A DNA stretch of 46,675 bases from Bacteroidales bacterium (GCA_910575615.1 CAJTEX010000023.1:1-46675), one strand, 5' to 3'; numbered from the stretch's first letter, positions 9,866 through 18,292 are shown. Numbers and translations: made by a program. Notes: a model not told the origin generated them from the sequence alone.

Positions 9866-11902
9866 TCATCCCGCGGTCTTCTTGGCCGGAGCTTCCGGGG
9901 GATATGACACGCGGCCATGATACATCGACCTCAGACGCTTGATGAAAGTGTCCTTGATCAGTCCTACATCCCGGAACGACAACGGCGAGTCGTTGTGGTA
10001 TCCCTCGGCCACCTGCTGGTCTACCAGCCGGTTTACCAGTTCGGCTATCGCAGCCTCGGAGTGGTCGGTCAGCGAGCGCGAGGCGGCCTCCACCGCGTCG
10101 GCCATCATCAGCAGCGACGCCTCGGCGGTCTGGGGGTTAGGCCCCGGGTAGGTGAATGGGGCCGGGTCGATTTCCTCTCCGGGATGGAGCTGCTGCTCCT
10201 TCATGTAGAAATATTTCGCCTTACCTCGCCCATGGTGCTGGAGGATGAAATCCTTAATCACCGCCGGGAGCTTGAATTTCTCGGCCCGCTTGATACCGTC
10301 GGTGACATGGCCGATTATTATGCGCGCGCTCTGGACGGGCGACAGAGCGTCGTGTGGGTTGATGCCATACTGGTTCTCGGTGAAAAACGCAGGGTTGTCG
10401 ATCTTGCCGATGTCATGGTAGAGGGCCCCGGCACGCACAAGCTGCACATTGGCCCCTATCTTATGGGCGGCCTCCGAGGCCAGGTTGCTGACAGCCATGG
10501 AGTGCTGGAATGTGCCGGGACACTCCCTCGACAGGTCGCGCAGCAGGGGGTTGTTGATGTCAGACAGCTCCACAAGGGTCACCACCGAGGTCATGCCGAA
10601 TGTCTTCTCCACCACGAAAATCAATATGTAGGCAAAGGAAATCAATACGGCGTTGATGGCGAAATATCCAACCAGCCGCCCTGACATGGCCGTCAGCGAC
10701 CCCGCCGACATCAGTTCGACAGCGACATATCCGGCCACATATGTGAAAAAGGCCAGGAGCGCCGACCTCAGCAGCTCGCTGCGTTTCGACAGCTCCTTGA
10801 GGGAGAATATGACCACCGTGCCCGCCAGTATCTCTATGAAGACAAACTCCAGCTGGAAGGAGGCAAGGACGGCACACATCAGCACCTCAAGGACGAAGGT
10901 GAAAAACGCCGTGCGGGCATCGAAAAACACCTGCACCACGATGGGCAGTATCGCAAGAGGCACGATATACAGCCCCGAGATGATGGTCTTTGACATCGCC
11001 GCCGCGAACAGGAAGAACACCACCATCAGCAACACCACCGAGAGCATCCTCTTGACCGAATGGAGCGTGGCCGGGAAATAGAACCCGAAATATATGTAGA
11101 GCAGCCCGAAGAGGCAGACCACAAACATCACCTGGCCCAGGATGGTGTAGACCTGGCGGTTACGGTCGTGGTTGCCGACCTTCTCCAATGCCAGCTCATA
11201 GCTCTTCAACACCTGGAAAAGCTGCGGACTCACCCTGTCGCCACGGTCGATGATACGTTCACCCTGCTGTATCACACCGACAGCCGCCACGATGGGCTGT
11301 ATCAGGTTCTCGCGGTACTGATCGGTGGCCCTCGTGTCTTCTATCACATTTGGGTTCAAGACATTCGAAAGCCCGAGGGCCTGTATGCGCCCTCTTTCGG
11401 GATTGTCGCGGAAGATACTGTCGATAAGGGCATACGCGTCGCGTTGCGACAGGAAGCTCGCCGTCGGGCGCGCCACATTGACATTGTCGATGTTGAACTT
11501 GACCTCAGGCAGCTCGCCCCGGCCAATTATGGAAGCCGTGCGGGCATCTATCACTCCGCCTGAGTAGATGCGGTCTATCACATCAAGCAGCCGGCGCCGC
11601 GTGGCATCAGACAGGTCCTTGCTCCCCCTTACCACAGCCGTCACCCTCGCCTCGGCGCTCTCGTCAACCTTGAAGATCGGCACCATCACACGGTCGATGC
11701 TGTCGATCATATGGTTCACCGTGGCCGAGTCGCGGTAGACCGGGATATCAAAAGGAGCCGTCAGCAGCTCATAGTTCCACGGACGGTTAAGCTCGTAAGT
11801 GTATTTGTGTTTACTGTCGCCGGGCATGAAGTAGACCACTATCGCCGTGGCCACCACAAACATCAGCGCGAGATATGTTATGTTTCTTGACGGGGTTTTC
11901 AT
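9866..11902 (-). CDS. 7TM receptor with intracellular HD hydrolase domain (PgpH-like)
   Basis: The 678-residue membrane protein matches the 7TMR-HD family, whose Listeria member PgpH degrades cyclic di-AMP. Order of parts: N-terminal membrane segment (YLALMFVVATAIVVYF), an extracytoplasmic domain of about 230 residues, seven hydrophobic helices (about residues 255-450), and a cytosolic HD domain. HD residues are visible: the first histidine in CPGTFQHS, His496-Asp497 in YHDIGK, a histidine in IIGHVTDG, and LQHHG. The start at 11902 is chosen because a TAATTTTG -7 box lies only 5 bases upstream, inside any longer frame. The product probably tunes cyclic di-AMP, but the substrate is inferred from the family. 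Confidence 0.88.
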   Translation of the reverse strand: MKTPSRNITYLALMFVVATAIVVYFMPGDSKHKYTYELNRPWNYELLTAPFDIPVYRDSATVNHMIDSIDRVMVPIFKVDESAEARVTAVVRGSKDLSDATRRRLLDVIDRIYSGGVIDARTASIIGRGELPEVKFNIDNVNVARPTASFLSQRDAYALIDSIFRDNPERGRIQALGLSNVLNPNVIEDTRATDQYRENLIQPIVAAVGVIQQGERIIDRGDRVSPQLFQVLKSYELALEKVGNHDRNRQVYTILGQVMFVVCLFGLLYIYFGFYFPATLHSVKRMLSVVLLMVVFFLFAAAMSKTIISGLYIVPLAILPIVVQVFFDARTAFFTFVLEVLMCAVLASFQLEFVFIEILAGTVVIFSLKELSKRSELLRSALLAFFTYVAGYVAVELMSAGSLTAMSGRLVGYFAINAVLISFAYILIFVVEKTFGMTSVVTLVELSDINNPLLRDLSRECPGTFQHSMAVSNLASEAAHKIGANVQLVRAGALYHDIGKIDNPAFFTENQYGINPHDALSPVQSARIIIGHVTDGIKRAEKFKLPAVIKDFILQHHGRGKAKYFYMKEQQLHPGEEIDPAPFTYPGPNPQTAEASLLMMADAVEAASRSLTDHSEAAIAELVNRLVDQQVAEGYHNDSPLSFRDVGLIKDTFIKRLRSMYHGRVSYPPEAPAKKTAG

Positions 11903-11907
11903 TATGG

Positions 11908-11915
11908 CAAAATTA
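11908..11915 (-). promoter_or_regulatory. -7 box adjacent to the HD gene start
   Basis: TAATTTTG ends 5 bases before the ATG at 11902. If it is used, transcription would begin at or next to the start codon, making the mRNA leaderless or nearly so. No -33 element at standard spacing. Confidence 0.45.
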
Positions 11916-12020
11916 GGCAATCCGCAGGCAAACACCAAGCTTTACACCATTTTTTTGTTCAGCCACCCCCCTCATTCCTTATCATAGCTTATCTGCAGAC
12001 ATTCCATGACACCATTTTAA

Positions 12021-12052
12021 TTTGTATGTCTATACTATTTTACATATCTTTG
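12021..12052 (+). promoter_or_regulatory. Promoter of the thioredoxin-like protein gene
   Basis: TTTG (12021-12024), 20 bases, TATCTTTG (12045-12052). A full match to the Bacteroidetes consensus, about 125 bases before the preferred ATG. Confidence 0.8.
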
Positions 12053-12176
12053 CAAAAATCAAGTTGATTGACAAACGCAGCCGCCGAAAAACGTATTGTA
12101 CAGAGTAGGCAGTCACAACACATCCAAAACGCTTCATTGTATCATCGCGCTATTTTGGTGCATCATATTCATCACT

Positions 12177-13922
12177 ATGTCAAGACAATTTCTGCTGATT
12201 TTTATCATCTCGCTGGCACTCGTCACACCAGTTTCATCAAAAGACATCGTACCGGAAGCCGCCGAGGCAGGGATTCAGGTAAGACAACAGCCTCACACTG
12301 AGGCATTCTTGCAATCATTTTTCAATCAACTGCCACAATCAGTGGACACATTATATGCCACGATTTTTCGGCCGGCCCACTGCCCACGTTGCGAAGCGAC
12401 GATAACCAAAACGCATACTCTCCTGAAAGAACATACCCCCCATCCGACAGTGTTAATCTCGGTTTACCCTGACTCTGCAATCGCAAAAAAATACAACTCC
12501 GCACATTCCTTTCAAGCCGATTATCATATATACGACACCGACGAGCGGTTTGCTGATTTCTTATCCTTTGACTGCGGCTACCTCCACATTCCATATCTGT
12601 TGAAGATCTCAAGGAACGCGGGTCGACTAATCGTAGGAATGACTGAAGACTATGCGACATCCTCTTTCATAAAAGCTCTCTCCGGGTTCAACACACAACT
12701 GGATTATGCCTCTTTCCCAAAGGCGCAACCCATAACGCCTTCATCCGAATATCAGACCATGTTGAAAGAAACCGGACGAAGAAGATTTGTCAACATCCCC
12801 ACGGAAGAGATTGTCTCGGAGGTGATGTATTCACCTTTGCTTACAGATGGTCATCTGTATTTCAATGACAAACTCGCCATGACTATATACCACCTGCAGG
12901 ATTCTGCAGATGTGATGACATTCCGCAACCGAATCGAGGCGGACAAATCAGAACAGACAGAGTTTGTAGACATCCCTGAACATCATTACCAGGGGTTGCT
13001 GAAACGCGACGAAGTCAAATTCATACCTCTGCAACCATTCAGATACGACTCCACCCACATAGCCGTTTCTTATTCACTACCTCGTCTATGGATGGAAGAC
13101 TCCACTTCGATAGCCTATATGAATGAGGCCTGCTTCATTGTCAGAGACATGGATGGTTTGTCAGACAGACGCATAAAGCAGGCCCTGCCAGACACCGATG
13201 ATGACTTTTTCTACACACATTTCTATCTGAAAAAACTTAAAGACAAACTCATCGTCAACTGCGAACGACTGACCGGCCCGGCGGTTTATGAGAAGGATGA
13301 ATATGCGGGCAATCCAGAAATGGACCAGTTCATTGATTCCTTTTACGATGACTTCCGCCAGCCTGTCCTTGCATCTGTCAATCTCGGTGACGGCAACATC
13401 CACCAGCAATTCGGCAAATTGCCATTCTTCGCCAGAACCGCCAAGACGGGATACAGCTTCAGCAATGCCGTCTTTGACACCCGTGGTGACGAAATCGCGT
13501 ATGCCTCCCCATATTCCGGAGAGATTTTCATATCGACATACGACACCCTCGACTGCGACGATTGCACCCGTAAATACTCCGCTTTCAATATCCCCGTCGA
13601 AAGCATCATCGCTCCCGACCCGTCATTGTATTACACCTTCAATTGCGAACAGCAAGTCAAAACTTTGCTGCGAAAACAGATAGTCGACCTGAAATTCAAC
13701 TCTTCCGACATTTTCCTTCTCATCCGTGACGGGCAGACAAACATAGGCCGCCCATTTGCCACTGACTACTTGTATGTAATCATTTCACGCCTGACAGGAG
13801 ATGTCGCGACATACCGCTTTCCGGCCGGCAAAGAAACCGGCCTGCTAACCATAGGGTATGGCATAGGTGAAGACAACGACAATGAGCTGTTTCCATATTA
13901 TTGCTGTCCGGTAAAACTTTGA
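12177..13922 (+). CDS. Exported thioredoxin-like/propeller-like protein with CPRC motif
   Basis: No named family is recognised with confidence. Starting at 12177 the product has 581 residues with a signal peptide (FLLIFIISLALVTPVSS). Residues 50-150 look like a thioredoxin fold with a redox pair Cys69-Pro-Arg-Cys72 in a FRPAHCPRCEA setting. The remaining 400 residues contain repeated beta-rich segments with paired aspartates (for example FDTRGDEIAYASPYSGEIF), suggestive of a beta-propeller. The C terminus ends PYYCCPVKL with an adjacent cysteine pair. The gene is AT-richer than its neighbours on both sides, so transfer is possible. A 17-base piece of its 3' end is repeated, inverted, 184 bases downstream. 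Confidence 0.72.
   Translation: MSRQFLLIFIISLALVTPVSSKDIVPEAAEAGIQVRQQPHTEAFLQSFFNQLPQSVDTLYATIFRPAHCPRCEATITKTHTLLKEHTPHPTVLISVYPDSAIAKKYNSAHSFQADYHIYDTDERFADFLSFDCGYLHIPYLLKISRNAGRLIVGMTEDYATSSFIKALSGFNTQLDYASFPKAQPITPSSEYQTMLKETGRRRFVNIPTEEIVSEVMYSPLLTDGHLYFNDKLAMTIYHLQDSADVMTFRNRIEADKSEQTEFVDIPEHHYQGLLKRDEVKFIPLQPFRYDSTHIAVSYSLPRLWMEDSTSIAYMNEACFIVRDMDGLSDRRIKQALPDTDDDFFYTHFYLKKLKDKLIVNCERLTGPAVYEKDEYAGNPEMDQFIDSFYDDFRQPVLASVNLGDGNIHQQFGKLPFFARTAKTGYSFSNAVFDTRGDEIAYASPYSGEIFISTYDTLDCDDCTRKYSAFNIPVESIIAPDPSLYYTFNCEQQVKTLLRKQIVDLKFNSSDIFLLIRDGQTNIGRPFATDYLYVIISRLTGDVATYRFPAGKETGLLTIGYGIGEDNDNELFPYYCCPVKL
13900..13916 (+). repeat. Inverted repeat, left copy
   Basis: The 17 bases ATTGCTGTCCGGTAAAA are perfectly repeated in inverted orientation at 14101-14117. 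This copy lies inside the 3' end of the preceding gene. Confidence 0.9.
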
Positions 13923-14203
13923 CATGATAGGAAATGGACTATTTTTATCTCATACAGCATAAAACAGACTCGTATAGATGTCTTTTAAGGGCTTTTTGAT
14001 GCTTAATGCTACCAATTTCACATCGCCTCAAATGACAAGCCCTTTTTCGTAAAACAGGTGTAACTTATTATATTTGTAGAGAATATATGATTTTGTCTTT
14101 TTTTACCGGACAGCAATATTTCCATATATGATTGCCATGGATGAGGCCGATTGCTTCCTCGTGACATTCAAGCCATGACAACAGGAAAACTCCACATCCA
14201 TTA
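13923..14203. other. Intergenic region with possible gene remnant
   Basis: AT-rich stretch between converging genes. It contains the right inverted-repeat copy, a TATATTTG -7-like box at 14069-14076 with no gene behind it, and on the minus strand a short frame (about 14069-14220) ending in a TAA. No complete gene is supported. Confidence 0.6.
14101..14117 (-). repeat. Inverted repeat, right copy
   Basis: Perfect inverted copy of 13900-13916. Read on the minus strand it sits in a short open frame giving YCCPVK, the same residues as the upstream gene's C terminus, so it may be a remnant of an inverted paralogue. Confidence 0.9.
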
Positions 14204-14992
14204 CTACGCCTGTTTATGACGGGGTTCCTTTGGGTTGCCCCCACGGGAGGCCAAAGGGGGAGTGGAGAACGGAATCCTCACCCAGAGCCAGTCGGGCACC
14301 AGCCGCCACAGGCCGACAATCAGGTTCCACCGCCAATCTATCACGGCCACACGCCGCCTGCGCCCGATGGCCCTGACAATCCGGCTCACGGCATATGGGA
14401 TGGTCATCAGCAGCGGGTAACGGCTGCCGTCGTCGAGAAGCGGTGTGCGTATCCATCCGGGGCGTATGTCGGTGAATCTGATGTCGAGTCTCTCTATCGC
14501 GCAGAGTTGCTCCAATGCCCTGAGATATGTTTGCTGGCAGCTTTTCGAGGCGGAATAGGCGGGGAGGCACCCCAGGCCGTTGGTGCCTGCCACGGATGTG
14601 ACGGCGGCGATGAGGCCACGCCCGGCGTTATGGTCGCGAAACCAGCGGAAGGCCGCGCCCACCATGCGGGTGAAGCCTGTGACATTGGTCTCCATCACGG
14701 CGATTTCCTCGCGGGGCCTGAGCGGCAGGTTGTCATAGCCTATGCCGGCCACATGGAGATAGACATCCATCCCTCCCATCTCCCCTATCAGGGCCTCAAG
14801 CTCAACGGGGGCATCGGCCGAATTGATGTCGATGGCGCGGCTCACTATACCATCGGGATACAGCGCGGCGAGCCTGGAAAGCTGACCGGCCGACCGGCCG
14901 GCGGCTCCTACCTTCCATCCCCTGGCGGCATACTCCTCGGCCAGCTGCAGGCCGATGCCGGAGGTTGCGCCCATTATGAGAATCTTTTTCAT
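14204..14992 (-). CDS. SDR-family NAD(P)-dependent oxidoreductase
   Basis: A classical short-chain dehydrogenase of 262 residues. The nucleotide-binding GATSGIG is at residues 8-14, VAGIGY follows the fourth strand, the conserved Asn is in METNVTG, and the catalytic Tyr146 and Lys150 are in AYSASK. A basic tail with a hydrophobic Trp-rich segment (residues 215-250) could touch the membrane. The start at 14992 is preferred because it begins directly with MKKILIMGAT. The substrate cannot be told from sequence. The gene follows the rplU-rpmA terminator and has no clear consensus promoter. Confidence 0.9.
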   Translation of the reverse strand: MKKILIMGATSGIGLQLAEEYAARGWKVGAAGRSAGQLSRLAALYPDGIVSRAIDINSADAPVELEALIGEMGGMDVYLHVAGIGYDNLPLRPREEIAVMETNVTGFTRMVGAAFRWFRDHNAGRGLIAAVTSVAGTNGLGCLPAYSASKSCQQTYLRALEQLCAIERLDIRFTDIRPGWIRTPLLDDGSRYPLLMTIPYAVSRIVRAIGRRRRVAVIDWRWNLIVGLWRLVPDWLWVRIPFSTPPLASRGGNPKEPRHKQA

Positions 14993-15030
14993 GTCTGTCA
15001 TGGTTTCGGCCCTGCGGGTCGCGCGGGGCT

Positions 15031-15080
15031 GTATAAAAAACGTCCGGCGGGGCGACGGGGTTTCCGCGACGCCCCGCCGG
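15031..15080 (-). terminator. Terminator of the rplU-rpmA operon
   Basis: Minus-strand hairpin with an 11-bp GC stem (15044-15054 with 15070-15080) followed by ACGTTTTTTATAC. A classical intrinsic terminator 40 bases past the rpmA stop. Confidence 0.9.
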
Positions 15081-15119
15081 AGCGGGAATTTTCTTCAGTT
15101 TTGCTGACTGAAACCGGGG

Positions 15120-15383
15120 TTATGCCTCGGCTTCGGGAGTCACGTTGATGAAGCGGCGACCTTCCTTGCCATGGGTGAAGACAACGGTGCCGTCAACGAG
15201 AGCGTAGAGAGTATGGTCTTTGCCCATCCCCACGTTCAGGCCGGGGTGGTGAACCGTACCGCGCTGACGCTTGATGATGTTGCCTGCCTTAGCCTTCTGG
15301 CCACCGAAAATTTTCACACCGAGTCGTTTGCTTTCTGACTCGCGGCCGTTCTTCGAACTACCTACACCTTTTTTATGTGCCAT
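15120..15383 (-). CDS. rpmA: 50S ribosomal protein L27
   Basis: The 87-residue protein begins [16 protein letters not shown] and contains the conserved [24 protein letters not shown] and [12 protein letters not shown] segments of bL27. The N-terminal tail reaches the peptidyl transferase centre. It starts directly at Met, with no cleavable N-terminal extension as in Firmicutes. The gene lies 34 bases after rplU and shares its promoter and terminator. Confidence 0.99.
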   Translation of the reverse strand: MAHKKGVGSSKNGRESESKRLGVKIFGGQKAKAGNIIKRQRGTVHHPGLNVGMGKDHTLYALVDGTVVFTHGKEGRRFINVTPEAEA

Positions 15384-15417
15384 TTGAGTTTTAGTTTACG
15401 GAACTTTCCGGTTGGGA

Positions 15418-15738
15418 TTAAGCAATTACGTCCTTGATCACGATCTGGGAGAACATCTGGCGGTGGCCGTTCTTGCGGCGGTAGCCTTTGCGACGTTTCT
15501 TCTTGAAGACGATAACCTTATCGCCCTTTACGAGGGGACGTTTCACCTCGCAAACTACTTTTGCCCCTTCCACGGTGGGCGCGCCTACTTTAACGGCACC
15601 GTCGGCGTCAACGAGGAGGACTTTGTCAAACTCTACGGTCTCGCCCTCTTTCTTCTCGTCGCCGAGATAGTGGACATACAGGAATTTGCCGGCTTCGGCC
15701 TTGAACTGCTGTCCCTGGATTTCTACGATAGCGTACAT
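15418..15738 (-). CDS. rplU: 50S ribosomal protein L21
   Basis: The 106-residue bL21 protein has [19 protein letters not shown] at its start, [10 protein letters not shown] and [10 protein letters not shown] in the middle, and the basic [17 protein letters not shown] rRNA-binding segment near the end. It is the first gene of the rplU-rpmA operon. Confidence 0.99.
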   Translation of the reverse strand: MYAIVEIQGQQFKAEAGKFLYVHYLGDEKKEGETVEFDKVLLVDADGAVKVGAPTVEGAKVVCEVKRPLVKGDKVIVFKKKRRKGYRRKNGHRQMFSQIVIKDVIA

Positions 15739-15824
15739 CTAATCTTGGATGATTAATGGTTATGCCTGCGGGCGCGTCCCCACAGGGGCCGGCTTCCAAA
15801 AGCCCGCTACGGCTAAAAAGCCCA

Positions 15825-15856
15825 CAAAGTTACAAACTTTTTTTCATTCCGGCAAA
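15825..15856 (-). promoter_or_regulatory. Promoter of rplU-rpmA
   Basis: TTTG (15853-15856), 20 bases, TAACTTTG (15825-15832) on the minus strand. Full consensus, about 85 bases before rplU. Confidence 0.85.
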
Positions 15857-16084
15857 TATTTTTCGCGCTGCGTCCCAGCTCAATAAACAGGCATGCCGAC
15901 AAGAATGCCAGCCCACACATCCCGGCCCGCGCCTTACACGGCCCGCTCTGGAGGCCGCCAGCAGGCTCCGCCGGCCCCTCACACGCCATGCCGTATCGAC
16001 ACTTTTTGTGGCGCAAATGTCTTCATCAAACACCGCTTAACTCATTTTAACAGAAAAAAGGATTAATTCTCGGGGGAGAAATCA

Positions 16085-16092
16085 TAACTTTG
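16085..16092 (+). promoter_or_regulatory. -7 box before candidate small RNA
   Basis: TAACTTTG at 16085-16092. No convincing -33 element at 19-21 bases upstream. Confidence 0.45.
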
Positions 16093-16097
16093 TATCG

Positions 16098-16228
16098 GAT
16101 TTGAGAAGCCAACAACTCAGTCCGCTTTGAGATGATTTTTGCACACAACGTTTGTTAGACGAAAAGAACATATATACTTGAATTTTGGTTATGAGGGAGG
16201 TGTGTTTCTGTGAAGAAACACACTTTTC
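16098..16228 (+). ncRNA. Candidate small RNA of about 130 nt
   Basis: Downstream of a TAACTTTG box there is a first hairpin (CGGATTTGAG at 16096-16105 with CTCAGTCCG at 16116-16124). An AT-rich middle follows, then a terminator-like stem (about 16200-16209 with 16214-16222) and TTTTCG. No protein frame of note lies inside. It is not antisense to any called gene. The ends are estimates. Confidence 0.4.
16199..16228 (+). terminator. Intrinsic terminator
   Basis: TGTGTTTCT pairs with AGAAACACA across a GTGA loop, followed by CTTTTCG. Confidence 0.65.
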
Positions 16229-16366
16229 GTTTATATACACCTCATATATATGCCCAGGCCCCGGTCTCACGCAGTTTTCCCGGTCGCCAACCTCCTACCC
16301 CACTTCCCACAACTCCCGGATTTTCCATTCTTCCCAAGGTGAGGGAACAGCATCTTTCGTGGAAAA

Positions 16367-16455
16367 GTCTCACAGATTACACAGATTGCACAGAAGCCAT
16401 CCGGATGGAATCCCGCACCGGATGGCTTCTGTGCAATCTGCGCAATCTGCGAGAC
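16367..16455. repeat. 38-bp imperfect inverted repeat
   Basis: Arms 16367-16404 and 16418-16455 match at 35 of 38 positions around a 13-base loop. Each arm contains repeated CAGATT(A/G)C units followed by GCACAGAAGCCATCCGG. Related units (AATCTGCGTGAGACC) recur at 16494-16507 and at 36186-36218, so this is a dispersed repeat family. Confidence 0.9.
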
Positions 16456-16542
16456 CCCTCTTTATATCCGCGGGGAATCTGCATATCCGCGGAATCTGCG
16501 TGAGACCTTTGGGAGGAGGGTGAGATTCAGGATAACGGGGTA

Positions 16543-17364
16543 TCAATAGGATTCCTCGGGAGAGGGGAAGCTGACGGCTTTCACATCAGAGATGTAAGAG
16601 GTCAGCGCGTCGTTGATGACTGTGCCGAGGTCGGCGTAATGGCGCAGGAACTTTGGGGTGAAGCCCTTGTTCATGCCGAGCATGTCGTTGACCACGAGCA
16701 CCTGCCCGTCGACTCCGCTCCCGGCCCCTATGCCGATGACGGGGATGGAGACCGACTCTGCCACCTTGCGGGCAAGCTCCGAGGGGACTTTCTCCAGCAC
16801 CATGGCGAAGCAGCCTATCTCTTCAAGCATCTTCGCGTCGTCAAGGAGCTTCCGGGCCTCGGCTTCCTCCTTGGCGCGGATGCCGTAGCCGCCGAACTTG
16901 TTGACGCTCTGTGGGGTGAGGCCGAGATGGCCCATCACGGGGATTCCGGCAGAGAGGATTTTCTCTATCGACTCGCGGATTTCCGAGCCCCCTTCGAGCT
17001 TGACAGCCTCGCAACCCGACTCTTTCATAAGGCGGACGGCGTTGTGGAGGGCGGCGTTGGAGTCGCCCTGGTATGTGCCGAAGGGCATGTCGGCGACGAC
17101 GAGGGCGCGCTCTGTGCCGCGCGCCACGCAACGGGCGTGGTAAATCATCTCGTCGAGGGTCATGGGCAGCGTGGTCATGTTGCCTGCCATGACATTCGTG
17201 GCTGAGTCACCCACAAGAATGACATCCATTCCCGACCCGTCTACCAGACGGGCCATCGAGTAGTCGTAGGCGGTCAGCATCGCGATTTTCTCCCCGGCGG
17301 CTTTCATCTTTCGCAGGGTCGCCGTGGTCACTTTCCTTGGTTTGTCTATGGTGTTTGTTGACAT
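16543..17364 (-). CDS. panB: 3-methyl-2-oxobutanoate hydroxymethyltransferase
   Basis: PanB adds a hydroxymethyl group from 5,10-methylene-tetrahydrofolate to alpha-ketoisovalerate, the first committed step of pantothenate and CoA synthesis. Starting at 17364 it has 273 residues. Visible family motifs: [69 protein letters not shown], and [21 protein letters not shown]. An earlier start would add [13 protein letters not shown], which is not conserved. It lies downstream of the TPR gene with a hairpin between; no separate consensus promoter was found. Confidence 0.98.
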   Translation of the reverse strand: MSTNTIDKPRKVTTATLRKMKAAGEKIAMLTAYDYSMARLVDGSGMDVILVGDSATNVMAGNMTTLPMTLDEMIYHARCVARGTERALVVADMPFGTYQGDSNAALHNAVRLMKESGCEAVKLEGGSEIRESIEKILSAGIPVMGHLGLTPQSVNKFGGYGIRAKEEAEARKLLDDAKMLEEIGCFAMVLEKVPSELARKVAESVSIPVIGIGAGSGVDGQVLVVNDMLGMNKGFTPKFLRHYADLGTVINDALTSYISDVKAVSFPSPEESY

Positions 17365-17388
17365 CTTTTTTTGTTTTTGCATACAAAC

Positions 17389-17431
17389 TGAAAGGCCGTC
17401 CATCCCCGTGACGGGGAGGGAGGCCTTTCAT
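17389..17431 (-). terminator. Hairpin between TPR gene and panB
   Basis: TGAAAGGCC pairs with GGCCTTTCA with further pairing of CCCC/GGGG inside. On the minus strand it is followed by CAGTTTGT, a weak T-run, so it may be a partial terminator that lowers panB read-through. Confidence 0.5.
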
Positions 17432-17459
17432 GGTATCGTTGTTCCTTTAAGGTGTTGTC

Positions 17460-18143
17460 TTATTTGGCTTCAGACTGGAGCTGGGCACGGTCATAGAGCT
17501 TCTCCACGTCGATGTTGTTGGCCGAGCCGTAGGCGGGATACTTTGTCATCACCTCCTTGTATATGGCGGCCTCCTCCGAGTGGTTGCCGAGGGCGGCGTA
17601 GACGCGGGCGAGCTTGAGCATGAAGTAGGGGGTGTAGGCGGGATTCTCGTCGCTCTGGCTGATGGCATCCTTGTAGCACTTGACGGCATCCTGGAGCTTG
17701 TCGAGGTTGACGTAGCAGTCTCCCTTGAGCGAATATGCGGCCGAACCGATGATTTCCTCCTTGGCGGAGTATTTCGACAGGTAGTCGAGGGCCTTCTCGT
17801 AGTCACCTTTCTGGTAGAGGAGGATGGCGCTCTGGAGGGCGGCGCGGTTGGCTGCGTCGTAGCCATACTCATAGGCGACATTCATGTACTGGGCGAGGGC
17901 CACAGAGTCGTTGCCCTGGGCGAGGGTGAGGTCGGCGGTGCCGATCGCGTCGTTGGCCTTGTTGATGCCGGGGCCGCGGAAGAAGTAGACATACGCCAGG
18001 ATGATGACAACGACAGCCACCACCGCGAGCGAGCAGATGGTGATGAGCTTCTTGTTGTCCTGTACCTTGTTTGTCATCGAGGTCAGGGAGTCGTTGATGG
18101 CCTCCAGCCCTGATTCGGTCGTTTCGGTTTTCTTTGTAGACAT
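17460..18143 (-). CDS. Membrane-anchored tetratricopeptide repeat protein
   Basis: The 227-residue protein has a short cytosolic N terminus, one membrane helix (LITICSLAVVAVVVIILAYVYF, about residues 33-54) and a soluble domain with three to four TPR-like helical pairs (AILLYQKGDYEKALDYL, LKGDCYVNLDKLQDAVKCY, LKLARVYAALGNHSEEAAIY). This layout resembles the YfgM family, which associates with the Sec translocon and periplasmic chaperones. That function is inferred. A full consensus promoter lies upstream and panB lies downstream. Confidence 0.85.
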   Translation of the reverse strand: MSTKKTETTESGLEAINDSLTSMTNKVQDNKKLITICSLAVVAVVVIILAYVYFFRGPGINKANDAIGTADLTLAQGNDSVALAQYMNVAYEYGYDAANRAALQSAILLYQKGDYEKALDYLSKYSAKEEIIGSAAYSLKGDCYVNLDKLQDAVKCYKDAISQSDENPAYTPYFMLKLARVYAALGNHSEEAAIYKEVMTKYPAYGSANNIDVEKLYDRAQLQSEAK

Positions 18144-18212
18144 GGATTATGATGTTTTTGTTTTTTCACGGGGAGAATGCCGCCGGCCTTGCGGCAGGCA
18201 GCCTTTGAAGCG

Positions 18213-18244
18213 CAAAATTAAGCAATTAGCCGCAAACAGCCAAA
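18213..18244 (-). promoter_or_regulatory. Promoter of the TPR gene
   Basis: TTTG (18241-18244), 20 bases, TAATTTTG (18213-18220) on the minus strand, 70 bases before the start codon. Confidence 0.82.
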
Positions 18245-18284
18245 AAAATCATCCCCATTTCGGCTTTTTTTCGTAATTTAGCGT

Positions 18285-18292
18285 TATCTTTA
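18285..18292 (+). promoter_or_regulatory. Possible -7 box of cdd
   Basis: TATCTTTA differs from TAnnTTTG only at the last base and sits 80 bases before the cdd start, back to back with the TPR promoter. Confidence 0.35.

Larger units (their letters stand above)
15857..16542. other. Gene-poor region with candidate small RNA and inverted repeats
   Basis: No protein gene is supported here. 15860-16080 shows nothing definite. 16085-16228 carries a promoter box, a hairpin and a terminator (candidate small RNA). 16367-16455 is a long inverted repeat, and 16471-16512 holds partial copies of the same repeat units. The open frames crossing the repeats read like SHRLHRLHRS and are products of the repeat. 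Confidence 0.75.

Noticed and set aside
15857-16080. Possible small protein upstream of rplU on the minus strand
   Set aside because: Two short overlapping frames exist but neither has a promoter, a conserved pattern or a credible start.
16367-16512. CRISPR-like array of CAGATT units
   Set aside because: The units are short and contiguous and partly inverted. There are no regular spacers and no cas genes in the window.
16185-16523. 112-codon frame reading SHRLHRLHRS
   Set aside because: Its sequence comes from the CAGATT-type DNA repeat. Similar spurious frames appear at the other copy near 36200.
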